Shown one piece after another: positions 9,334 through 16,082 of a stretch of DNA of 40,924 bases. The position numbers were made by a program, and so were the translations under genes. The notes under the pieces were generated by a model, which did not search any database, was not told the origin of the DNA, and worked only from the letters and a program-made list of their open reading frames with translations. The DNA lies in assembly GCA_947373105.1 (NCBI GenBank), contig CANBWK010000016.1, positions 1 through 40,924 of the forward strand, given 5' to 3'. Every line of letters begins with the position of its first letter. Positions within the stretch are counted from its first letter, which is position 1. Source of the DNA: Comamonadaceae bacterium (GTDB taxonomy: Bacteria; Pseudomonadota; Gammaproteobacteria; Burkholderiales; Burkholderiaceae_C).

Positions 9334-9936
9334 TCACAAGGAGGCTGCCGCACGTGCGGCCTGGTCGTACATGCCCGATAGCACCCGCAGCAATCGGGCC
9401 AGATCGCCGATGTCTTTGTTCAGCCCGTTGTCAGCCTGCAAAGCATCGATCAAACACGACTCTCGTATGTCACGGTAACGTTGAACCGCTGCGCGGCCAC
9501 TTTCGGTCGCGGCGTACGTCACATCTTTGCCACTTTTATGCGAAACCACCACGCCCAAGCCTTGCAATTTTTTAAGGGCGTAATTGATCAAATGCGTGTC
9601 TTCAACATTCATGATGAAACAAATATCAGCCAAGCGTTTGTCGCGCGCTCGGTGCGTGACATGGTGCAGCACCAACACATCGAGCGGGGTCAAATCTTTC
9701 AAACCTGCCGATGCCATGCAATGCACGATCCAACGGTGAAAGGCGTTACCCGCGACGATCAAGCCGAACTCGAACTCGCTCATCTCGGCACTTTCGGGCG
9801 AGACCAAATGGGCCGAAGAGACGATGTGCGTGGCGGCCTTGCGGGAGGCCATAGGCGCGGAGGCCTTTGCCGCAGCAGGCGCCGAAGCAGTGACATCGAC
9901 AGAAGCAACAGTGGGATCAGCAGTTTTTCGAGGCAT
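9334..9936 (-). CDS. MarR-type winged-helix transcriptional regulator
   Basis: A protein of 200 residues. After a low-complexity Ala/Ser-rich extension of about 45 residues comes a MarR-like domain: helix LTPLDVLVLHHVTHRARDK, then LADICFIMNVEDTHLINYALKKLQGLGVVV as the helix-turn-helix and recognition helix, then the wing SHKSGKDVTYAATESG. It is a good candidate repressor for the gene it is fused to by a 4-base overlap (hydantoinase) and for the divergent TRAP operon. The ligand would logically be the substrate or product of the enzyme; that is inference. Internal Met codons at 9852 and 9783 would remove the extension, so the start is not certain. Confidence 0.85.
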   Translation of the reverse strand: MPRKTADPTVASVDVTASAPAAAKASAPMASRKAATHIVSSAHLVSPESAEMSEFEFGLIVAGNAFHRWIVHCMASAGLKDLTPLDVLVLHHVTHRARDKRLADICFIMNVEDTHLINYALKKLQGLGVVVSHKSGKDVTYAATESGRAAVQRYRDIRESCLIDALQADNGLNKDIGDLARLLRVLSGMYDQAARAAASL

Positions 9937-10148
9937 GTGGAACCTGTTGGCGAAAGGAAGATGACGAACTCTAGCCTTGTTGATGACAAATTATCAATAA
10001 ATTGTCAACATTTAGGGAAAACACCTACCCCGCCTTCTTGCGCTTTGCCCCACCATTCAACCCTGCTGGAAATCATTAGCTTTTTCGATGCATGAAGCGG
10101 GTAAGCGTCTTGCACCGGCATGTTCAACCTCATTAACTTGGAGTCTTT
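9937..10148. promoter_or_regulatory. Divergent intergenic region (regulator gene / dctP)
   Basis: These 212 bases hold the control signals for both transcription units. The half next to the regulator (about 9979-10020) is AT-rich, unlike its surroundings, and contains the inverted repeat. The half next to dctP is ordinary in composition and ends in TTGGAG upstream of the dctP ATG. No open reading frame of note and no convincing -35/-10 pair for dctP could be placed. Confidence 0.6.
9984..10007. promoter_or_regulatory. Inverted-repeat operator candidate in the divergent regulator/TRAP intergenic region
   Basis: TGACAA (9984-9989) and TTGTCA (10002-10007) form a perfect inverted repeat around an AT-only-but-one centre, ATTATCAATAAA. 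Matching bases continue outward at some positions (TTG/TG at left, ACA at right). Half-site centres are 18 bases apart, close to two helical turns, as expected for a dimeric winged-helix regulator. The site lies about 50 bases upstream of the regulator gene. The minus strand here reads TTGACA, so a bound repressor could also block the regulator's own promoter. No footprint is known. Confidence 0.5.
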
Positions 10149-11141
10149 ATGCAACGCCGCTCACTCACCACCTTGGCTCTGGCCGCCTCCTTCTTGCTCG
10201 CCGCCAACGCCACCTTGGCTCAAACCAAGTGGGACTTGCCTGCCGCCTACCCGGCGACCAACTTTCACACTGAAAACCTGACCCAGTTCGCCAAAGACAT
10301 CGACACCGCCACCGCGGGAAAACTGAAAATCACGGTGCACGCCAACGCGTCCTTGTTCAAAGCGCCCGAGATCAAACGCGCGGTGCAAAGCGGTCAAGCG
10401 CAGATTGGTGAAATTTTGCTGGCCAACTTTGCCAACGAGAGCCCGATTTACGCACTGGACGGCGTGCCTTTCTTGGCCACCGGTTATGGCGATGCACGCA
10501 AGCTCTACGAGGCCTCGCGACCCGCCATGGACAAATTGCTGGCCGCACAAGGTATGAAAATGCTGTATGCCGTGGCCTGGCCACCGCAAGGTATTTTCAG
10601 CAAACGCGAAGTGGCCTCTGTGGCCGATTTGCGCGGCATCAAATGGCGCGCCTACAGCCCCGCCACCGCCAAGATTGCAGAGCTGATTGGTGCGCAACCA
10701 GTGCAAATTCAGCAAGCCGAGTTGAGCCAGGCCATGGCCACGGGCGTGATCGAAAGCTATATGTCCTCAGTCTCCACCGGCTACGACACCAAAACCTATG
10801 AGAGCATCAAGAACTACTACGACACCCAAGCCTGGTTGCCCAAGAACGCAGTGCTGGTAAACCTCAAAGCCTTCAACGCTTTGGACGCCGCCACGCAGGC
10901 AGCGGTCACCAAAGCCGCGGCCGATGCGCAAGAGCGCGGCTGGAAAATCAGCCAGGAAAAAACCGAAGAATACAAGCGCCTCTTGACCGGCAAGGGCATG
11001 ACCATCCACAAGCCTTCGGCCAAGTTGATGGCCGACATGCAGCAGGTTGGCGCCCTGATGCTGACGGATTGGCAAAAAGCCTCGGGCGCTGAGGGAGCGG
11101 CCATCATTGCCGACTACAACAAACTGCGCGCGAAGAAGTAA
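10149..11141 (+). CDS. dctP: TRAP transporter substrate-binding protein, DctP family
   Basis: A periplasmic binding protein of 330 residues that delivers a carboxylate-type ligand to a DctQM membrane complex driven by an ion gradient. It starts with a clear signal peptide (MQRRSLTTLALAASFLLAANATLAQ, cleavage near residue 25). The mature part shows family features: KLKITVHANASLFKAPEIKRAVQSGQ, RGIKWRAYSPATAKIAELIGA and QAELSQAMATGVIESYMSS. It is followed at once by dctQ and dctM. The divergent hydantoinase gene suggests the ligand may be a cyclic amide or related acid, but the binding site does not prove this. Confidence 0.93.
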   Translation: MQRRSLTTLALAASFLLAANATLAQTKWDLPAAYPATNFHTENLTQFAKDIDTATAGKLKITVHANASLFKAPEIKRAVQSGQAQIGEILLANFANESPIYALDGVPFLATGYGDARKLYEASRPAMDKLLAAQGMKMLYAVAWPPQGIFSKREVASVADLRGIKWRAYSPATAKIAELIGAQPVQIQQAELSQAMATGVIESYMSSVSTGYDTKTYESIKNYYDTQAWLPKNAVLVNLKAFNALDAATQAAVTKAAADAQERGWKISQEKTEEYKRLLTGKGMTIHKPSAKLMADMQQVGALMLTDWQKASGAEGAAIIADYNKLRAKK

Positions 11142-11146
11142 AGCGC

Positions 11147-11692
11147 ATGCTCGACCGACTGCAAGCGCTGCTGCGCAAAATGATCGATGCCGCAGGCGCC
11201 CTGGGGGCCCTGTGCGTCTTTCTGTTGTTTGTGTTGATGATTGTGGGCGGTATCGGGCGACAGCTCAATCTGCAAGTCAGCGGCATCAACGACCTGGTGG
11301 CCTGGCTGTGCGCAGCAGCCTCCTTTTTGGCAATGGCCCATGCTTTTCGGCATGGCGATTTTGTGCGCGTCACCTTGTTGATAGAAGCCATATCACCTAG
11401 GGCCCGCCGCTGGCTCGATGCGCTGTGTTTGGCCGTGGCCTGCGTCAGCGTGGGGTATCTCACCTGGTCTGCGACTGCTTTTACGTGGGAGAGCTACGAG
11501 TTCCATGAAATGGCCACCGGCTTGGTGGTGATCCCGATCTGGATTCCGCAAGCGACGTTTGTGGTGGGCAGCTGGTTGCTGCTGGCCGCCGTGCTGGACG
11601 AGTTCATCACCGTGCTGCGCGGCCACAAACCGCATTACCAGGTGGCGGTGGAAGAGCGCCACGCGCGCGGCGATTTTTCTGCTGACGTTTAA
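11147..11692 (+). CDS. dctQ: TRAP transporter small permease, DctQ family
   Basis: The small membrane subunit of the TRAP transporter, 181 residues with four predicted transmembrane segments: GALCVFLLFVLMIVGGIGRQ near 20-40, DLVAWLCAAASFLAMAHAF, WLDALCLAVACVSVGYLTWS, and IPIWIPQATFVVGSWLLLAA. The motif AWLCAAASFLAMAHAFRHGDFVRV between the second segment and the next loop is typical of DctQ. It starts five bases after the dctP stop. The cytoplasmic tail is short and charged. It has no catalytic role of its own and works bound to DctM. Confidence 0.92.
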   Translation: MLDRLQALLRKMIDAAGALGALCVFLLFVLMIVGGIGRQLNLQVSGINDLVAWLCAAASFLAMAHAFRHGDFVRVTLLIEAISPRARRWLDALCLAVACVSVGYLTWSATAFTWESYEFHEMATGLVVIPIWIPQATFVVGSWLLLAAVLDEFITVLRGHKPHYQVAVEERHARGDFSADV

Positions 11693-11703
11693 CAGGACCC
11701 CCC

Positions 11704-13014
11704 ATGGAAACCTTGCTCATGGGCGCGCTGTTGCTCGCCATCATGCTCGTCTTGCTGGCCGGTGGGGTATGGATTGCCATGACGCTGGCCATTGTGGGCT
11801 GGGTCGGCCAAGCCTTTTTCACATCCACCTTGCCGGGCAAGAACCTGTTCTCGGCGTTCTGGGAGTCCAACGCTTCATGGGAACTGGCCGCTTTGCCGCT
11901 GTTCATCTGGATGGGCGAGATTTTGTTTCGCACCAAATTGTCGGAAGAAATGTTTGATGGCCTGCGCCCCTGGCTGAACCGCGTGCCTGGGCGCTTGATG
12001 CACACCACTATTTTGGGCTGCGGTGTGTTCGGCTCGGTGTCGGGCTCCTCGGCAGCGACCTGCGCGACGATCGCCAAGGTCGCCCTGCCGGAACTCAAAA
12101 AACGCGGCTACAACGAAGATTTGGCGATAGGCGCGCTGGCCACTGCGGGCACGCTGGGCATTTTGATTCCCCCGTCCATCACCATGGTGGTCTACGCCGT
12201 GGCAGCCGATGCATCCATCATTCGAATTTTTCTGGCCGGTTTTTTACCAGGCTTTTTGTTGATGTTGCTGTTCTCAGGCTACATCGCTTGGTGGAGCTTG
12301 CGCCACCCTGACCAAGTGCCGCCGGCCGACCCGCCCACCAGCTTCATGGAAAAGATCAGGCTCTCGGGCAATTTAATTCCTTGCGCCTTGTTGATCATTT
12401 TCATCGTCTGGGTGTTGATCGCCGGTTGGGCCACAGCCACCGAATGCGCCGCCTTTGGCGTACTCGGTTCGCTGGCCATTGCGGCCTGGGGCCGGGCGCT
12501 GACCTGGCAAAACTTCAGTGAAGGTTTGATGGGCGCGACCCGCACCAGTTGCATGATCATGTTCATTCTGGCCGGCGCAGCTTTCTTAACCAAGACCATG
12601 GCGTTTACCGGCATTCCCCGCGAGCTGGCCGAATGGGTGGATGCCATGCACCTGTCACCCTATGCGCTGATTGGCACGCTGGTGTTGGTTTACTTGGTCC
12701 TAGGCACAGCGCTTGACGGCATCAGCATGATCGTGCTGACCAGCGCGGTGGTCATGCCGATGATTCAAAAAGCGGGTTTTGATCTGGTGTGGTTTGGCAT
12801 TTTCATTGTGCTGCTGGTGGAGATTGCCGAAGTAACCCCCCCGGTGGGCTTTAATTTGTTTGTGCTGCAAAACATGACCGGCAAAGACAGCAACGTGATC
12901 GCCAAAGCCTCCATACCGTTCTTCATCTGCCTGGTGGTCTGCATTGTGCTCATCACTGTGTTTCCGCAAATCGTGACCCTATTGCCCGACATGATCATGG
13001 GCAAAGATCTTTGA
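11704..13014 (+). CDS. dctM: TRAP transporter large permease, DctM family
   Basis: The ion-coupled transport subunit, 436 residues, hydrophobic throughout with about a dozen membrane segments. Recognisable DctM stretches are GCGVFGSVSGSSAATCATIAKVALPELKKRGY, GTLGILIPPSITMVVYAV and EVTPPVGFNLFVLQNMTG near the C-terminus. It is the last gene of the three-gene operon, starting 11 bases after dctQ. A hairpin with a T run overlaps its stop codon. Confidence 0.94.
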   Translation: METLLMGALLLAIMLVLLAGGVWIAMTLAIVGWVGQAFFTSTLPGKNLFSAFWESNASWELAALPLFIWMGEILFRTKLSEEMFDGLRPWLNRVPGRLMHTTILGCGVFGSVSGSSAATCATIAKVALPELKKRGYNEDLAIGALATAGTLGILIPPSITMVVYAVAADASIIRIFLAGFLPGFLLMLLFSGYIAWWSLRHPDQVPPADPPTSFMEKIRLSGNLIPCALLIIFIVWVLIAGWATATECAAFGVLGSLAIAAWGRALTWQNFSEGLMGATRTSCMIMFILAGAAFLTKTMAFTGIPRELAEWVDAMHLSPYALIGTLVLVYLVLGTALDGISMIVLTSAVVMPMIQKAGFDLVWFGIFIVLLVEIAEVTPPVGFNLFVLQNMTGKDSNVIAKASIPFFICLVVCIVLITVFPQIVTLLPDMIMGKDL

Positions 13015-13032
13015 GGTGCAAACACCTTTTTT
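13014..13032 (+). terminator. Intrinsic terminator of the TRAP operon
   Basis: AGGTG-CAAA-CACCT followed directly by TTTTT forms a short, perfect five-base-pair stem with a four-base loop and U tract, beginning on the last base of the dctM stop codon. The stem is short, so termination may be partial. Confidence 0.55.
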
Positions 13033-13111
13033 GTTCGGATTCATCCACTAAGATCAAGGCTTCGGCCGCACCCTGATGGGGCCGAATTCAGATACGTTTA
13101 GAGGATTGATT

Positions 13112-14062
13112 TTGTTTAAAAATGTGATGGCCTACCGCATCGGGGCCGATTGGTCGATAACGCTCAACCAACTCCAAGAGGCATTAGAGAGATACCGTTT
13201 TGTGGAATGCGGCCCCAGCCAAGACAAGTCAGTGGGTTGGACCGAACCGCGCGGCCAAGCGCATGGCCCTTTGGTGGAATCCATTGGTGGCCAATGGATC
13301 TTGAAATTACAGATCGAAACCAAGGCCGTTCCTGGCTCTGTGGTGCGTCGCAAAGCAGACGAACGGATACAGGAAATCGAATCCGCCACGGGCCGCAAAC
13401 CAGGCAAAAAAGAATCGCGCGAAATTCGGGAAGATATTGTGCACGCCCTGCTGCCCTTGGCCTTTGCCAAGCAAAGCAGCGTCATGGTCTGGTTCGACAT
13501 GGAGGCTCGGCTGATGATGACCGACGCGGGGAGTCAAGGCAAATCGGACGAAGTCATCACGGCACTGGTCCGCGTGCTGGACGGATTGCCTTTGAGCTTG
13601 CTGCAAACCACCCTATCCCCACAAGCCGCCATGTCGCAATGGCTGCTGGCCCAAAGCGATGACGACCTGCCACCTGCATTCAGCGTCGAGCGCGAATGTG
13701 TGCTCAAGTCGGGCAGTGAAGACCAGGCGATGGTTAAATTCACCCGCCATTTGTTGGCCACTGACGAAGTCCGAAAACACGTTCTTGAAGGCAAACTGCC
13801 CACCCAATTGGCGCTCAGTTGGGAGGGCAAAGCCAGCTTTGTACTGTCCGAGACGCTGGTGCTTAAAAAGGTGAGCTACTTCGATGGCGTGATGGAAGAA
13901 ACCGGTGATAACGAAGATAAATTCGATGCCGACGTGATCTTGTCTACGGGGATGCTCGGCCCCTTACTGGCCGATTTGATGGATGCCTTGGGCGGAGAGA
14001 TGCACTTTGCGGCAGCGCCGCAGTCAGCCCCCGAAGCATCTAAGGGTTCACCATTTGTTTGA
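13112..14062 (+). CDS. rdgC: Recombination-associated protein RdgC
   Basis: RdgC is a ring-shaped DNA-binding protein that restrains RecA and helps replication-fork maintenance. The 316 residues fit the family (303 in E. coli). Typical stretches are FKNVMAYRI at the N-terminus, GPLVESIGGQWILKLQIETKAVPGSVV, GRKPGKKESREIREDIVHALLPLAF and LSWEGKASFVLSETLVLKKVSYFD. Family members begin at a residue or two before FKN, which points to the TTG at 13112. It is preceded by AGAGGA with a six-base spacing; the longer frame from ATG 13076 would add 12 unmatched residues. A TTG start suggests modest translation. Its last 23 bases overlap the convergent glutaredoxin gene. Confidence 0.93.
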   Translation: MFKNVMAYRIGADWSITLNQLQEALERYRFVECGPSQDKSVGWTEPRGQAHGPLVESIGGQWILKLQIETKAVPGSVVRRKADERIQEIESATGRKPGKKESREIREDIVHALLPLAFAKQSSVMVWFDMEARLMMTDAGSQGKSDEVITALVRVLDGLPLSLLQTTLSPQAAMSQWLLAQSDDDLPPAFSVERECVLKSGSEDQAMVKFTRHLLATDEVRKHVLEGKLPTQLALSWEGKASFVLSETLVLKKVSYFDGVMEETGDNEDKFDADVILSTGMLGPLLADLMDALGGEMHFAAAPQSAPEASKGSPFV

Positions 14063-14420
14063 GTTCACCTGAAGCAATCAGTGCATTCAAGTCATTGGCC
14101 CCTCCGACCAGCACACCTTGAACAAAAACCATGGGGAATGTCGGCCAACCCGTCCACATTTTCAAGGTGTTGCGATCACGCCAGCGGCTAAAGTAACTGC
14201 CGTATTCCATGTATTTGTAATCCACACCTTGCGCATCCAAAGCGCGACAGGCTTTGGAACACACCGGATTCTGGCGCATCCCGACCACCACCACGGCATT
14301 TGAATGGATGGCCGCATGCACTTCAGGCACCAAGTCGTGCGAAGGCTTTGCGATGGATTCACGAATGGTCGAGTGAATTTGGCTGACTTCCAAAATAGCG
14401 CGTTGATGTTCAAGGGTCAT
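14040..14420 (-). CDS. Monothiol-type glutaredoxin-related protein with an atypical active site
   Basis: A protein of 126 residues. An N-terminal helix-rich extension of about 45 residues precedes a glutaredoxin fold: AVVVVGMRQNPVCSKACRALDAQGVDYKYME, then WTGWPTFPMVFVQGVLVGGANDLNALIASGEL. The WPTFP and GG(A/S)ND glutathione-binding elements match monothiol (Grx4/GrxD) proteins. The CGFS active site of that class is replaced by CSKA with a second Cys four residues on (CSKAC). The reaction may therefore differ from Fe-S cluster transfer. ATG 14420 follows AAAGG and is preferred over an in-frame start at 14459. It ends with TAG inside rdgC. Confidence 0.8.
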   Translation of the reverse strand: MTLEHQRAILEVSQIHSTIRESIAKPSHDLVPEVHAAIHSNAVVVVGMRQNPVCSKACRALDAQGVDYKYMEYGSYFSRWRDRNTLKMWTGWPTFPMVFVQGVLVGGANDLNALIASGELKQMVNP

Positions 14421-14534
14421 GTGGTGCCTTTGGGTAAAGTCTGCATGGTAACCACTCACTTGCGCTTGGTGTAAATCCTATGTGCGAATTGAACACTTTG
14501 CGTTTTAATCACACCTGACCAAATGGGAGTGTTC

Positions 14535-15497
14535 ATGCAGGGTATTTGGAAGCTTTTTTTATCGACGATGCTGGGGTTGCTGACCTTGCTCGGTTTGAGT
14601 GGCAGCCTGCATGCTGAGCAATTTGTAAGAATTGGCACGGGAGGCCCAGCGGGCACTTACTACGCACTGGGCAGCGCCATCGCTCAACGTGTGACCTTCC
14701 CTGGCAAACTCATCGTGACTTCACAGGCATCCTATGGTTCGGTCGCCAACCTCGACGGCATTGCCCACGGCGCCATGGAGTCAGGCTTTGCGCAGGCTGA
14801 GCTGGCTTCTTGGGCGTACAAAGGCACAGGTATTTTCGAAGGAAAACCCAATACAGACTTGCGACTGATCACTCAGCTTTATCCCGAATCAATTCACGTG
14901 GTCGTGAGAAAAAATACGGGGATTAAAAGCATTGCCGATCTCAAAGGCAAGCGCGTGGGACTCGACGAGGTAGGTTCGGGCACTTTGATCAGTGCCAGGC
15001 GCGTGTTGGCCGCCTATGGGCTCAAAGAAACCGACCTCCAAGCGGCCTTCATCAAAGCCCCTTTGGCGTCTGAAAAAATGAAAGAAGGGACCCTCGACGC
15101 TTTCTTTTTTGTAGGTGGGGCCCCCGTTCAACTGATTGCTGAATTGGCAACCCATACCAGCATTGCGCTGCTGCCGATCGAAGGCGCCCCCGCCCAGATA
15201 CTGCGTGCCAGCAGCAGTTTTTGGTCGCCAAAAATAATTACTGCTTCCACCTACAAAAATGTAGAAGCTGTCAGCACTTTGTCTGTGCTTGCGCAATGGG
15301 TATGCAGCGCCAAAGTCAGTCCCGAAACGGTTTACCAATTGACCAAGGCCTTGTACAGCGAACCCCCCCCCAAAGCCTTGCAAGAAGCGCATGTCCAAGC
15401 CCAATGGCTTACGCTCCAACATGCCATGAAAGACGCCGCCATTCCCATTCACTCTGGGGCCGAGAGGTTCTACCGTGAGGCAGGTGTTTGGAAGTGA
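14535..15497 (+). CDS. TAXI-family (TRAP-associated) solute-binding protein
   Basis: A periplasmic binding protein of about 320 residues. The signal peptide (WKLFLSTMLGLLTLLGLSGSLHAE) is followed by the TAXI signature FVRIGTGGPAGTYYALGSAIAQ, then LITQLYPESIHVVVRKNTGIKSIADLKGKRVGLDEVGSGT. GGGAG five bases before ATG 14535 selects this start over ATG 14523. TAXI proteins normally serve a fused DctQM-type permease; none is encoded in this window, so this is an orphan. It lies directly upstream of the molybdenum hydroxylase operon in the same direction (105-base gap) and may bind that enzyme's substrate, which is inference. Confidence 0.88.
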   Translation: MQGIWKLFLSTMLGLLTLLGLSGSLHAEQFVRIGTGGPAGTYYALGSAIAQRVTFPGKLIVTSQASYGSVANLDGIAHGAMESGFAQAELASWAYKGTGIFEGKPNTDLRLITQLYPESIHVVVRKNTGIKSIADLKGKRVGLDEVGSGTLISARRVLAAYGLKETDLQAAFIKAPLASEKMKEGTLDAFFFVGGAPVQLIAELATHTSIALLPIEGAPAQILRASSSFWSPKIITASTYKNVEAVSTLSVLAQWVCSAKVSPETVYQLTKALYSEPPPKALQEAHVQAQWLTLQHAMKDAAIPIHSGAERFYREAGVWK

Positions 15498-15602
15498 CGG
15501 GACGATTCAAGCAATAACATGCAAAAACTAGGGTAAATGCTTAAAAAAACCACTCTGGCGCTATGCTCTACTGATACATGAAACAACCTGAGGAGATGTG
15601 AG

Positions 15603-16070
15603 ATGCAAGTTCAAATGAAGGTCAACGGCAAAGCAGTCACGGTGAACGCGGCGCCCAATACATTGTTAGTGCAAGCCCTGCGGGAACATCTGCACCTGAC
15701 CGGCACCCATGTGGGCTGCGACACGGCCCAATGCGGTGCTTGCACCGTGCACGTGAATGGCCGCGCGGTCAAGTCCTGCAACATGTTGACAGCCCAGGCC
15801 CAAGGTGCTGAGGTGACCACCATCGAAGGTTTGGCTCAAGCTGACGGGACCATGCACCCGATGCAAGCTGCCTTCAAAGAATGCCACGGCTTGCAATGCG
15901 GCTTTTGCACCACCGGCATGGTCATGAGCTCGGTCGATTTGTGCAACCGCCACCCCAATGCAAGCGAATCAGAAATTCGCGAATTGCTCGAAGGCAATTT
16001 GTGCCGCTGTACCGGCTACCAAAACATCGTCAAGGCTGTTCAGCTCGGTGCTGTCGGCATGAAAGCTTAA
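15603..16070 (+). CDS. coxS: Molybdenum hydroxylase small subunit, [2Fe-2S] (CoxS type)
   Basis: The iron-sulfur subunit of a xanthine oxidase-family enzyme, 155 residues. The first, plant-ferredoxin-type cluster is held by C39, C44, C47 and C59 ([22 protein letters not shown]). The second is held by C99, C102, C134 and C136 ([10 protein letters not shown] and LCRCTGYQN). It passes electrons from the molybdenum site to the FAD subunit. GAGGAG before the ATG is a strong ribosome-binding site. It is the first gene of the S-L-M order, which is the arrangement of form II CO dehydrogenase-like operons. Confidence 0.93.
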   Translation: MQVQMKVNGKAVTVNAAPNTLLVQALREHLHLTGTHVGCDTAQCGACTVHVNGRAVKSCNMLTAQAQGAEVTTIEGLAQADGTMHPMQAAFKECHGLQCGFCTTGMVMSSVDLCNRHPNASESEIRELLEGNLCRCTGYQNIVKAVQLGAVGMKA

Positions 16071-16082
16071 AGGAGTCATGCC

